From Neurospora intermedia (taxonomy: Eukaryota > Ascomycota > Sordariomycetes > Sordariales > Sordariaceae): 64,000 nt of DNA. The number at the start of each line of letters is the position of its first letter. The stretch's first letter is position 1. The translations under genes were made by a program, and so were the position numbers. Location of the stretch: contig BTPP01000003.1 of the NCBI GenBank assembly GCA_037102815.1, forward strand, positions 2,914,001 through 2,978,000. The letters run 5' to 3'. The notes beneath the pieces were generated by a model, which saw nothing but the letters and a program-made list of their open reading frames with translations, was not told the DNA's origin and did not search any database. Below are positions 31,901 to 43,360 of this stretch, in pieces.

Positions 31901-34900
31901 TCATCCAGACCACAATATAATTGAAGGCAGAATCGTATCCCCGCGCCTTGGCTCGACTCTGCCAGCTTTACGACTAGGCGCAACTTTTAGTTGATAGGAT
32001 GGTCTCCCCGAAGTAAAGCTCATGATGGAGCAGGTCGTATGAGAAGAAATTTCGGTGACCGGTGTCTACGACGCAATGCACAAAGCACAGCGAGTCGGGC
32101 CAATGCGATCATACCGTTCCATGCATTGAAGGTAGTGAAGGCTGGGAGATTAATCCGGGGTAAAGTGATGGAGTCCGGCCGATGCTACCGAGTATGTCGA
32201 AGAAATCTGTTTCGGGTCCGAGCGAGACCGTGGACAGCGATCCCGACCGTGAAAGGAAGGCAAGCAAATGATTTCTAGAAAGCGGAATTCTGGCCGGGAG
32301 CACTTCCGCCAACTGCTTCACCTCTTGAATGACAGCCTCTGGGTGTGAGCGGGGACCAAAAAGCCAGCCGTCAGCGGCCAGGCTCCCAAGGCCCCCAGGC
32401 AAGCAGATTCCTATCTAGGTTAGCATTCATGTACTGTGCAGTAAGCGGTCAAGGCGGTGTGAAGATGGAACCTGGCTCAAGCGGGAGACTAGGTAGGTTG
32501 ACGCTTGGGGCCTCGAGGGTACACTACACTGATGAAGCGATTGGACCCTTGAGTTGAAGTTTTTGTGTAGTTGTGGATGTGATGACGGCGTTGCTGTCTC
32601 TATCCACTGGTGCTTGCTCGAGTGTGGCATTTGAGATGTTTGGAAGACTCGGAAGGCTTGAAGGGCTTGTCAATAGAAGCCTCGTGGTTTGCCAGTTAGG
32701 CTGTGGGCAAACCTCGGGGAATGTTTGGCATGATTGCCATTTTAATTGTCACTGAGATTTGCAGTTTGACGTCTTCAAGAATTGAGATGCTGCTCGGACA
32801 GATGGCCAGCAAGGTGCGCACGTGTTTGCAGTGCTTCGAGCGCCCAGTGTCTGAGTTGTTTCTCTCGCTAGATTTGCATGTTGATCGATTCCACTTGCAG
32901 AGCACGCGCGGGGTTGTCAGGGAAATGAGCCTCTCTCTCTCAACTTCGTCCGCCTAGCACATTCGCCGGCGATGGAGGAAGTTGCGATTCACAAACCCTG
33001 CCGCCTGTAAAGATCCATGCAAGTCCGCAGTGCAGTGTAGACGGGAGATACCATAGTGTACGAAAATCAGTACGAAAGCAGGAGCTGCCCGTCAAACCCG
33101 TGTTCGCATCAGAACTGAAATCTTGGGCAGCCTTGGTTGTGTAAGAATCAGTGTCGACACTGCTGAGTGGTCGACATGTGCAATCTCAAGTCCAGGCTCG
33201 GATTCCGATTTGACGGCCCCCGTCGAGTTTGCCACTGCGACTGCCCAGTAGAGTTGATGGCGTTGTTGTCCAATGTGATAGGGAAACTGCCCGACGCCAT
33301 CAACACAAAAAAAAAAATCAAAAACCAAAGACACAAGATGCGGAGGGCCGGCTACGTACCGCGCGGCGCTCACCTCTTTCTATCACAATCACTGGTCTCA
33401 ATGGTGACGGCGCGTCTTGACTGGCAGCAGCAAATAACATTACACTATCGACCAAGTGATGATGCATCGGAGGGGCAAGTCTGGCAAGCTAGCCGTGACG
33501 GCCCCATCGTCCGTGCCACTGCTGTAAGCCTGTGCTGCCAATACCCTCGAGATTCCGTAGTCGACGGTCACTACTAGCTGCCTTCGGTGCTTGTGTGGCC
33601 ATCTCTGTCTCTATCATCGATCCAATGTTGGGTTACAGCGTACCTGCGTGAGGTCTCCGACCGTTTCATGTGTTTTCTACCTATCGCTGAAACCACTTGG
33701 GAACGGCGGCCGCTGAGACAGTCTTTGGCTGCCAATCGCACACCTGGCGTTGAGACGTGCATGAGGCGATTCTGAAAAGTTCGATTGAACCTCAAAAGTG
33801 CAGTAACAAGTACCTAAACTTGCTTATTGAGTTTGCTATTTGAGCGAGTGATGACAGCGGGGATGGCTGATGCGTTGCCGGACGCCAGACCCTCAAATAA
33901 CACAGACCGGGCAGATACGGGGACGGAGCCGGTCGCAGCGGTGGGTCCATTTTGCGGGATCCACACATCATAATTCAAGCACGCCGACCCGATTTGCTTT
34001 GAAGCGAAGGAAGTCAAATGAACGGGAGATCCGACGGCGGAGCAGCACCATTCTCTCTTTTGTGTACCTGTCACTTTGCCATATTTTTATTTTCATTTTT
34101 CTTTTTATTTTCAAACTCGCTGCGTAGAGGTATCACTTTCATTCGAAAGATCTGTCAGAGGCAGCCATTTTAGCGCAGCTGCTCAACGACAATGCACCAA
34201 ACAAAACACAGGCTTGGGTTTCAGCTACTGCGTATCAAAAAGTCGTAGAGTATAGGGCATGGTGCACTACATACACCATAGCTTCATTGGCCTAATCAAC
34301 CCAATCAACCCCAATTATCCCAAATCACCCCACCTTGTCCACACCATCCGACACACGGCGATACCACCGCACCTCTCTGTCGTCGTTGCTACTTCCTTGC
34401 TGGCCCGCCTTTTGCCCGTGCTCATCATTTCGCTGAAGCAGTGGCGGCGACAGGTGGGAGTTGTCTCGCGGCCCTGGTGCTAGCAGCAGTATTTGCCTGG
34501 CTCCCCGGCTCTGGCCTTGGATCCGGATGGACCCATCAACCAAGCAACCCATTTCCCTTCTCGCCCATTTTTTACTCCAGAGCTCTGTTACCGACAATAC
34601 GCTACAACTTATGTATGACTTCGGCCGAGACCATTCAGGCTCAAATCTCGGTAATCTACACAGTACAGGCAATCTTCCCAAGCCCTTGGGCCTTCTAGAC
34701 AGAAGCGGTAGACGGCGACAACTTGTTCGTCGTAGGATGAGCAGGCGCCCGTTGCGTGAGCGTCGAGTGTGCTTCTCTTGGGCTTGACCGCAGAATCAAG
34801 AGTAGCCTTGACCTACAGCTCGCTCTGCAGCTCTCTGCTACCACACAGTAATTCCTAGCTGCTCCACCATAGCTTCACCTCTGCAGGCATCGTCAGGCTC

Positions 34901-36614
34901 ATTGTCCAGACTGTGAAGCTGCTGGGGCCCCATGGCTTGTCTCGACATCCCCATGTTACCGGAATACTCCCGTCTGCCGCTGGTCCGGACCCTTTGTGAT
35001 CTGCTTGGAGGTACTTTGCTAACCTATGATGTTCTGTAGAGGTGTCCGTGCCCAATACCAGCTCAGTCTGGACCAATGCTCGGCCAGACAGACAGACGCA
35101 CAATCACCGTAATAAACACAGTGCGCCCGCTCACAGCTCGCTGAGGATCGGACGAACTGAGGTGGGTGCTCATCTGAAATTCCCCATTTCCAGTTGCTCG
35201 GACGAGGACGGGAACCCGGGCCTGTGGAACTGGAGCGACACTGTCGTCGTAAACATCGGGGCCATGATGCCAACCACGACGAGAAAAGAACGCACGCATT
35301 GGATGGGAGCCGAGCCTCTCAACGGGCTCTACGGCCTCCGTGACTTCTCGTTGCCCAAGCTTAGTCCTCACTCCGAGACAACCAGAGCAAGGACACAGCG
35401 AACCAGGCCCTCAGCACCCGGACTGGAGGTGAGATGACCGGCACAGGTGGTGTGGTAGTGGTCCGGAGTGTGCGAGCACTACTGCGAGCTGCTGGCTTTC
35501 ACTGGGGCCGTTCATGTCCTCGGCGGCACTAGAGAGCACTTGGGCCTGCAAGATCGCTGCTCACGGTCCACGGGGAAGCTTGCGTCGAGGTACCCGTGCT
35601 GCGGTTCGCTCTGTGGTACCTTCATTCAGGCTGCTGGGATGGTGCTGCTGCTGCTGCTTGCTCGAGTCCAGAATTAGAATAGTACCAGAATTGGACTGGC
35701 GGCTGTGCCTTTCCTTCAGACAAGCCAGAGACCACCCACACCCACCCATCTTCTCATGTTGCCGTCCACCGTCCACCCCCCCAAAACATGAGGACATGGG
35801 TCGGGTGGACATGGTGGGTTCCTGAACTTCCCAGTCTGTACAGTTCAAGGTACAACCTGTCACCTTCAAGCGAGGTCCAGTATGCATTTCGACTAGTGTG
35901 TAGTATACGTACATAGCTCTGGTACGCACAGAACACATGTACACCTCTCAGCCAAAGAACGCATAGACCGTACCCGGACAGTACATCCCGGGTGGTATGC
36001 TGGGCCCTGGTTGTCCTGGGGCGCGGTGTCGACCATCCCGGCTTGCCCAGTCTCACCAGTCGAAGCCGGTTCCTGTCCAGCGCCGTTGCATCGTCTTTTG
36101 TCCGCTGATCTCGGTGGGACTTACTTATCCTCCCAGGGTCCCCGTCTCCACGCTTCCTCTTTCCACTCTTGAGATCGGCATATCTTGTTCTTGGACGTGT
36201 GGTGTATTTATTCCTTTACTTACCGGTCTCTGCCCTCTTTTTGGATCTCGAGGTTTTGGATAACACTCCTTCGTTTCCATTTGATATTTACATCACCACT
36301 TGGTCTCAGTCAACCACTTCACCATTGGCACCAGCTCGACGACAATTCAAGCTCTCGATCCGGTTTATGTACAACGACTTATTAATCTAGACTTGCCAGC
36401 CTATCTTTTCCCCGGAGGCAACCAGTCAACACCATCATTAGCCCTTCACGGCACGAAGCAATAGTAACAACACGACGCGACATCTATATACATATATATA
36501 TACACACATATATACACCACTTAATATATAAACCCACCAGACGTCAGAGGCATCTATCGATTGCCACAGTTACAAAAGCTACTACCTCTTACCTGGTTGG
36601 TACCAACGTTCGAC
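28901..36614. other. Gene-free region, part 3: distal upstream region of seb-1
   Basis: More balanced base composition than part 2. The longest frame, 30253-30942 plus (229 codons), overlaps other frames on both strands, lacks a recognisable motif and has Arg/His/Ser-rich content typical of random GC-balanced DNA. The last kilobase (from about 35.9 kb) is C/T-rich, as fungal promoters and leaders often are, and probably belongs to seb-1. Confidence 0.45.
36481..36534. repeat. TA/CA-rich microsatellite in the seb-1 promoter or leader
   Basis: Alternating TATATA and CACATA words 140-200 bases before the seb-1 start codon. It may provide TATA-like or nucleosome-excluding sequence; its length is likely variable. 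Confidence 0.8.
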
Positions 36615-36779
36615 ATGCATCGACTTGGGAGGAGTAAGCAGCTAATGGCAGGACAGCACTATATAATACGATCAAGATGGAAGACATCATGGCTCAGCCC
36701 TTCATCTTCTATGAATCAGACGCCAGCCCCGAGAGGCAGCAACGGCAGCACATCTTCAACCCGTTTCCCTACCAGATGA
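36615..36779 (+). other. Upstream ORF overlapping the seb-1 start codon
   Basis: An ATG at 36615, 62 bases before the seb-1 ATG, opens a 54-codon frame that ends at TGA 36777-36779, about 100 bases inside seb-1 in another phase. Its second Met (36645) is in the same frame. If the mRNA includes 36615, ribosomes initiating there would bypass the main start, so the arrangement is expected to lower seb-1 translation. Whether the leader includes it is unknown. Confidence 0.5.
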
Positions 36780-38696
36780 ACATGCTCCCCGTTGTGCCGC
36801 CGGTGCCGTCGACGCCCATCTACTCCAGACGCAACTCGGGCTGCCTCCAGTCACCCATGCAGCACAAGCCGTTCCTCAACCTCGACAGCATTACCAGCAT
36901 GCCTGTCCCTCAGGTGCTCACGCCCATGGCCTCTCCTCAGCCCATTTCCCACGCCAGACCCGCCATCAAGCTGCAAACCGAGATGGGCGACTACTGCGGC
37001 ATGCCGCCAAGCCCTCCGCTGACGCGTTCCAACAGCGCTGCCAGCAGCCCGCGCAGCTGTGACTTGCTCCAGACTCCGTGCAACCCCATGGTGTCGGGAA
37101 TGGACGGCCTCGAGGTCAAGCCTGCTGGTCACGAAATGAAGCCTTATTCTCCTCCTCTTACACCTGGTATGTATTTTTTCTCTTTTGCGTTTCTGTTTGC
37201 GTGTGCAGTGCAGCATCCTTGGCAAGAGAGGGAAGCGAGCTGGGAAGTTGCAAGCAAGCCGAGCTTCGGTGGGTCGGAGTGGAAGCGGTGACGGGATGGA
37301 TTTGTTGGCTGGCTGCAACTACTGTTTCAAGATGCAAGCGGGGATGTGGAGGCTGCTGCAGCAAGGAAATCGCGGGCGGACGCCCGACTCTGATTGCCCG
37401 CGCACTGCTGGTCCGAGCATTTCTGGGCGCTGAGCTGACCAGGAACCCCAATTTTTAGTGTACCTTCCCGACCAGGCCCGCATCCAGGTGCCCATGCTCC
37501 CCTCCAATGACCTGAGCCTCAACACGCCAACCCCCACCGCCAGCGGCCTTCTTACTCCCACTCCCACCTACACCACGCTGCTCTCGCCTGCCGCGTCGCC
37601 GCTCGTGCAGCCGGCCTCCATCTTCCCGGTCCCCGTCGACGGCGTCTGCGATCCGCGCGAGCTTACCGTGGGCACTGTTAATTCCACCCTTGCTCCCGAG
37701 TACTTCCCCACCATTTACTCCCCCGACGAGGAGGACCGCGACTACTTCTCCCAAGGCATTGCCCCGCAGAGACTCGCTACCCCCTTCGACTACTCGTTCA
37801 ACCCCCAGCTCACTGCTGGCCTTCCTGTCTTTGACATCCTCTCCGTCCTGACTGACATCGACTCGGAGGACGAGTCTCCCTTCACCAGCGGCTCTTGCTC
37901 CCTGGTTGAGAGTTCCCCCAGCGTCAGCAGCCGCTCGCGCTCCAGCTCCGGCGCTGCTTCGCTCGACCAGTCCAGCCTTTTCTGCGACGAACTCGAGGAC
38001 ATGCACGACGTTGAGTCGGTTGAGGACGACTGCTGCTCCGATAGCGAGGCCCGCCCCAGCAAGAGGGCAAGGCACGCACGCAAGTCCACCATGGACGTCG
38101 CTGCCGACAACCAGACCGCCAGCACCGAGAAGCAGGCCCCGGCCAGCGAACACACCCAGCAGGCAGCCAGCGCCGAGGCCGAGAGCAACAACACCGAGTC
38201 CAACGCGACCACCGAATCCTCGGTCGAGGCTGGCGAGCAGGCGTCGACGCCGCTCCCAGTGCCTACCAACCGCCGCGGCCGCAAGCAGTCCTTGACCGAA
38301 GACCCTTCCAAGACCTTCAAGTGTGACATTTGCAACCGTCGTTTCCGCCGCCAGGAGCACCTCAAGCGTCACCACCGGTCTTTGCACACTCAGGACAAGC
38401 CTTTCGAGTGCGGCGAGTGCGGCAAGAAGTTTTCTCGTTCCGACAATCTGTCTCAGCATGCCCGTACCCATGGCTCTGGCTCGCTTGTCATGGACTTGAT
38501 CAACGACCCCGAACTGATGGGCATGCACCACCCCGGTTTCATCCATCATCCGATGATGGGTCCAGCCCTCACCAGCGAGGACTGCCACACTTTCGGCAAG
38601 GTCCTCTTCCAGGTTGCTTCCGAGGTTCCAGGCAGCGGCAGCGAGTCATCCGACGACAGCGATGTCAACAAGAAGAAGCGGAGGAGAGGCGAGTGA
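36677..38696 (+). CDS. seb-1: C2H2 zinc-finger stress transcription factor, Msn2/Msn4-like
   Basis: Orthologue-like to Neurospora SEB-1, the stress-element (AGGGG/CCCCT) binding factor that drives general stress genes. Exons 36677-37166 and 37459-38696 give 575 residues; the 292-base intron is long for this window. The N-terminal activation region is Pro/Ser/Thr-rich ([15 protein letters not shown], then many SPPLTP-type motifs that could be MAP-kinase sites). The join gives [17 protein letters not shown]. An acidic/Ser region follows ([17 protein letters not shown]). Two adjacent C2H2 fingers lie at about 450-503: [20 protein letters not shown] and [20 protein letters not shown]. Finger-contact residues RQEHLKR and RSDNLSQ are typical of Msn2/4-type factors. 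The C-terminus is short and ends in a basic KKKRRRGE. The start was chosen as the first in-frame ATG of the long frame. Confidence 0.93.
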
Positions 38697-39924
38697 ATAA
38701 CCTTCACTGCGTTAATCTAAACCCGCTTGTTCACTTCTTCGCACACTCTTCCCCATTAACGACGGTCTTCGCAGTGGAACGGAGCCGGCGTTATTGATGT
38801 TAGACATGAACCATTACGAGATTCATTGGCCGAAATACCCCCACCATCGGCGCTTTCAAGGGTCAAAAGAATTTGAAAGAGAGAGAGAGAAAGAAAGAGA
38901 AAGAATACCCCCTCGATGTTTGTTACGAACGATGGATGCGCAATATCGGACGCCCATTCACCATGCCTTTAGAAAAGGTTGGAATATAAAAGGGCGTTAT
39001 AGGTATTGCAAGATTCCCCCGGGTTTTGAGTTTTGATCGATTGGAGGACGACAGCAGTCTCTGTCTTAGGCGCACACAGCTAGTTGCTTTGGAGTTTACA
39101 CATACTCCTTATTAGTTTTGTTACACTTTGATGTTTCCGGACATTTTAATCGTTCGGTGGACGAAGCAGCTGGCTCAGCCGTCCACCGCGCATGCTTCCT
39201 TCATACCTTTTTTTCTTCTTCTTCTCAACAAAAGGCTGTTGTTTCCTCCTCCACATCATACTCATGGTATCCTCGGTTTGCAGGATAGGACTGTATCGTC
39301 GTTAGCTTAGCATCACAAAGACTCGGGCCAGTTGGTCAGGAGAAAAGAATAAAGGCATCTAGAAATGCACATTTAAATAGTCTTGCTTCTTTTGCATCCT
39401 CTGGTGAATTCTCAAACACTGGTCAAATTCTCTTGCGGCTACAAATTTCGAGGGTCTCTCGTCCAACTCGTAGATGCGCTCAGCGTGACGAGACAGCCAA
39501 GCACGCCAAGTTACCTACCCTCAATTAGTGGTATACCTACGAAATTCTCTAAATGCACCAAATAAGTGATTTGATCAGGTACCGCTCTATCGCAGCGCGG
39601 CCTGAGTGGGGTCTCCACTGGAGTTGCAGTGCGTGAAGTTTTGATCGTTGACCAGACGATAAACACCATCTCGACGAATATTTTTACGTTGACAATTGAT
39701 TCATTCATGCATAAGGAGGCTTTACTAGTCACCCATCTCGGCGGCTCGTGCTGGACCCACGTTACCATCAAAAGTCACACATCCCAGGGTCCTGGGCAGT
39801 CGTTACCTCAGGAGCAGGACGACTGACCGAAATCACCAGTAGCTCCTTGTGTTCAATACTCAACGGAAAGAGCACAAGAACCAGGGAAACACATGCACAG
39901 TCAGGTCTAGCATCAAATCAGCGC
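38697..39924. other. Intergenic, seb-1 3' region and dph6 promoter
   Basis: Contains a GA-rich purine tract (38875-38906) probably in the seb-1 3' UTR. Tandem genes flank it, so the right half should hold the dph6 promoter. An in-frame extension of dph6 upstream to 39748 exists but begins with GTG and looks like leader. No RNA gene was found. Confidence 0.5.
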
Positions 39925-42804
39925 ATGATGGCTACCCCCGCGGCTCCTCCTCCAGCTCAAGGAGGACGGCTGAACGTCATCGCCCTCATCTCCGGCGGCA
40001 AAGACAGCTTCTTCTCCCTCCTCCACTGCCTTGCTCACGGCCATCGAGTGGTAGCTCTAGCAAATCTACACCCACCAGAAACAAATGAACATGAAGGATC
40101 ACAGCAAGAAGAAGAAGAAGAAGGAGAAGAAGATTTAAATAGTTTCATGTATCAAACCGTCGGCCACCAAGTGATCCCCTTGTACGCCGAGGCCACAGGC
40201 ATTCCGCTGTACCGCCAGCCCATTCTCGGGGGGGCCACGCAGGGGAAGGATTATTCGCATTTTTCGACGGCGGCTGCTGTCCAAGGTGAAGGGGACAACA
40301 ATGCGAAAGCGAAACAAGTGAAAGAAGACGACGACGAAACGGAATCCATGATCCCCCTCCTCCTCGCCATCAAGCGCGCCCATCCCGAAGCCAACGCCAT
40401 CTGCGCCGGTGCCATCCTCAGCACCTACCAGCGCACGCGCGTCGAGTCGGTAGCCGTCCGCTTGGGTCTGACGCCTTTGGCCTTTCTGTGGAAGTTCCCT
40501 ATCCTGCCCGTCCCACAACATTTGGCTGGTGGAGACGTTGCAACCACGGACGCGCAACTTCTAGATGATATGGCCGCCGCGGGCATGGAAGCGCGCATCA
40601 TCAAGGTAGCCAGTGGCGGGCTGGACGACTCCTTCCTTTGGACCAACGTCGCGGATCGATTGGGCAAGGAGAGGATCGCGAGGAGTATGCGGCGGTTCGG
40701 GACGGCGTCGGAGAAGGGCGCAGTGATTGGGGAGGGAGGGGAGTTCGAGACGTTGGTGTTGGATGGGCCGCGGCAGCTGTTTCGGAAGAGGATCCTGGTG
40801 GAGGAGAAGGACAGGAGGGTTGTTAGAGAGGGAGGAGGGTGTGCTTGGTTGAGTTTTAAAGGTGCAAAGTTGGAGGATAAAGAAGTCACCGTGGCGGCTT
40901 CTGATGAGGAGAAGAGTGATACTGGAAAAATCAGGATCCCAGATTTGTTGGATGCCAGGTTTGTGGGGGTGTTGGAGGGTTTGAATACGAGTGCTTCCGC
41001 TGGCGAGGAGGAAGCTCGAAAGCTTTTGGCTCTGCTCAGCTTGGAACCTCAACACAGCTTGTCGAAGCAAGAAGGTACATTTCAGCTTGGACTGCCTCAG
41101 AGTATCAACGACAGCAAACTACAACAATGGTGCTTCTTCGGCAATGCTTCTTCCTCCGCTGGTAGCAGCAACACGGTCGAGACAGAAACATCATTGCTCG
41201 TTTCTCAAATTCGCCAACGACTCCAGCAATCCAACCTCACTCCATCCGCCATTCTCACCTCCACGATTCTCCTCCGTCACATGGCCGACTTCCCTGCCGT
41301 CAACTCCGTCTACGGTGCCCTCTTCGATTCACCCAACCCTCCTTCACGAGTCTGTGTTGCTTGCGGTGACTCCCTGTCCGCCCTGACTAACAACAATGGC
41401 AGCATCAGCATCGCCATCTACCTCACCGTTCACACCGGCTTCACCAACAAATCCACAACCGCCCAACGCCGACAAGGTCTTCACGTGCAATGCCGCTCAT
41501 ACTGGGCTCCCGCCAACATTGGACCATATAGCCAAGCCATCTCAATTCCGTTGGCCAGTCTATCATCTTTTTCAAAGCCCCCAAATTCCACTGGCGGCAA
41601 CCATGACGACGGCAACGGTGGTCCACGACTAGTTACCATCGCGGGTCAAATCCCCCTTGTACCCGCCACCATGGCCCTGCCTCCTGCGGAATCAGAGCAG
41701 CAGCGACAGGCACTAAACACTCAACTCGCCCTCTCACTCCAACACCTCTGGCGCATTGGCCTCGAAGTTGGCGTGCAATGGTGGACTAGCGCCGTGGCTT
41801 ATTTCCCCGCGGCCACCACCACCACCACCACCGACTCCTCCTCCTTTTCGATGCCCATGAGCGAAAAGGCCAGACTGGCTTACAAGACGTGGCAATCGGC
41901 CCATCAGTGGTCTTCTTCCAAGGTCGCATCAGACGAGGAGGAGGACTCTGACGCCAACTCAGACTCTGACGACGATGACGGTCCCGACCTCTGGGACAGA
42001 AAATTCAATCCCCGGTATATGTCCTTTGCTGTCACCTCCACAGAAGAGTCCTCCTCCTCGGAACCAAAACTACCGGATTGGAGTGTCCTCTCCAATAACA
42101 ACAACAGCAAGGACTACAAAAAGAAGAGGAGTAGGACAATCCCACCCTTCTTCTTTGCTGCACAAGTCGCCGAGCTCCCTCGCTCCGCGGGCGTCGAGTG
42201 GCACGCGCATCTGGGCATCGCCAAGGCTGGGTCAAAGAGTGTGACGGTTTTGGAGAGTTTTCAGGCAAATATAAACAGCGATGACGGTACTGGTGAAGAG
42301 GAGAGAGTGGTGGAGGTCCATCAGACTGTTGTCCGTTCTCCTGCTTCCACGTCTGAGCAAGACGACACCGATGACGATATGGACAATGATGATGATGATG
42401 ATGACAAGGGAGTCAAAAATGAAGCATCAGGCCGACAACCCGCTCTCCTGCAGACTATTATGGTGGAAAGATACATGGGTGGGAGTTCACCCCCCTCATC
42501 ATCTGTGTCTTCGTCTTCGTCTTCGTCTTCGTTTACCGCAGTCGATGAGCTTGCGTGGTTGTCTACACGCCGGTTGATCAACCAGGGACACGGAGAGCCC
42601 GACAACGAAAGGGCTGGCCCATCTGTCATGGTGCGTTATGTGGATGTCAGCCTTTCTGCCGCCGCCGCCCTTGGTGGTGTTGGTGGTGGTGGTGGTGGTG
42701 GTGGTGGTGGTGTGTCCGTACCCGTGGTGCCGTGCGCGTCGCTTTGGGATGGTGATGGAGAAAGACTGGCTTCTGTGACGATTTACCAGAGTGTGTTTGA
42801 ATGA
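39925..42804 (+). CDS. dph6: Diphthine-ammonia ligase (Dph6-type) fused to RidA-like domains
   Basis: Dph6 catalyses the last step of diphthamide formation on elongation factor 2, the ATP-dependent amidation of diphthine. One exon, 959 residues from ATG 39925 (a second Met follows at once). The N-terminal ATP-pyrophosphatase domain carries the P-loop-like ISGGKDSFFSLLHC near residue 25, plus CAGAILSTYQRTRVESVAVRLGL, LAFLWKFP and GEFETLVLDGP. Two regions related to the RidA/YjgF family follow; the clearest begins YWAPANIGPYSQAI with ITIAGQIPLVPA-type sequence after it. This fusion is known for eukaryotic Dph6 proteins. Inserts differ from the core: Glu tract near residue 55, acidic Asp/Ser tracts around 670-690 and 815-830, a Ser tract near 860, and a ten-Gly run coded by GGT repeats near 920. 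The gene converges on vps10. Confidence 0.9.
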   Translation: MMATPAAPPPAQGGRLNVIALISGGKDSFFSLLHCLAHGHRVVALANLHPPETNEHEGSQQEEEEEGEEDLNSFMYQTVGHQVIPLYAEATGIPLYRQPILGGATQGKDYSHFSTAAAVQGEGDNNAKAKQVKEDDDETESMIPLLLAIKRAHPEANAICAGAILSTYQRTRVESVAVRLGLTPLAFLWKFPILPVPQHLAGGDVATTDAQLLDDMAAAGMEARIIKVASGGLDDSFLWTNVADRLGKERIARSMRRFGTASEKGAVIGEGGEFETLVLDGPRQLFRKRILVEEKDRRVVREGGGCAWLSFKGAKLEDKEVTVAASDEEKSDTGKIRIPDLLDARFVGVLEGLNTSASAGEEEARKLLALLSLEPQHSLSKQEGTFQLGLPQSINDSKLQQWCFFGNASSSAGSSNTVETETSLLVSQIRQRLQQSNLTPSAILTSTILLRHMADFPAVNSVYGALFDSPNPPSRVCVACGDSLSALTNNNGSISIAIYLTVHTGFTNKSTTAQRRQGLHVQCRSYWAPANIGPYSQAISIPLASLSSFSKPPNSTGGNHDDGNGGPRLVTIAGQIPLVPATMALPPAESEQQRQALNTQLALSLQHLWRIGLEVGVQWWTSAVAYFPAATTTTTTDSSSFSMPMSEKARLAYKTWQSAHQWSSSKVASDEEEDSDANSDSDDDDGPDLWDRKFNPRYMSFAVTSTEESSSSEPKLPDWSVLSNNNNSKDYKKKRSRTIPPFFFAAQVAELPRSAGVEWHAHLGIAKAGSKSVTVLESFQANINSDDGTGEEERVVEVHQTVVRSPASTSEQDDTDDDMDNDDDDDDKGVKNEASGRQPALLQTIMVERYMGGSSPPSSSVSSSSSSSSFTAVDELAWLSTRRLINQGHGEPDNERAGPSVMVRYVDVSLSAAAALGGVGGGGGGGGGGVSVPVVPCASLWDGDGERLASVTIYQSVFE
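42673..42711. repeat. GGT trinucleotide repeat inside dph6 (poly-Gly)
   Basis: A run of GGT codons with one GTT interruption encodes about ten Gly near the C-terminus of the Dph6 protein. In-frame length changes between strains would be tolerated. Confidence 0.85.
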
Positions 42805-43360
42805 ATGAGTGGTATGAAAGGAGGGTACGACTTCTGGAGTCTATGAAAGTGGGAAAGTTTAACTGTATTTGCCTCGTGGACTTGAACCAGGAAGATGACA
42901 TGAGAATAACACATTATGGTGTCTATGTTGATACTTACACCTTATTAAACGAACCCTTCATCCTTTTCTCCACCAGTCCCATCCCAATACATTATTCAAA
43001 GTCTTTCCAAACCAGAAACTCTGACGTGTGAGGAAAGAGGTTAGTTAAAGGAGCAGAGATGCTTGTCCTTCAGCTGTGCAACGATAACACCAGCGCCACA
43101 GCGTGTAAGAAGGTGAATGAAATGAAGGCAGTTTCATAATCTACATGTTCGCATCGCATCGCATCACATCGTATCCATACAGGAGTATTCAGCCAACCAC
43201 CACAACTTGACCACGGCAGTCATCCGTCCACGCTTCCCTCTCATGTGTCATGAATTTCTAAGCCAGCCACACATCTCCCCATCTCTTTGACTAACCCAAA
43301 TCACCACCGTATCGTTTTCCACACCAAGAAACCTCCTTCACGCCCGAGACAATTCACACC
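42805..43360. other. Convergent 3' region between dph6 and vps10
   Basis: Expected to contain both 3' UTRs. A GCATC/ACATC short repeat lies near 43150-43172. A T-arm-like GGTTCAAGTCC word occurs on the minus strand near 42880-42895, but the flanks do not pair, so no tRNA is called. Confidence 0.5.

Noticed and set aside
22182-36614. Idea that the gene-free stretch is a RIP-inactivated transposon
   Set aside because: CpA and TpG are common, TpA does not dominate, and no degenerate transposase or reverse-transcriptase motif was seen. A computed RIP index would settle it.
37455-38588. 377-codon minus-strand frame opposite seb-1
   Set aside because: Antisense to the seb-1 coding exon, which has a clear zinc-finger product; composition is a mirror of that exon.
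42870-42900. GGTTCAAGTCC (minus strand) resembling a tRNA T arm
   Set aside because: No paired stem and no matching anticodon arm.
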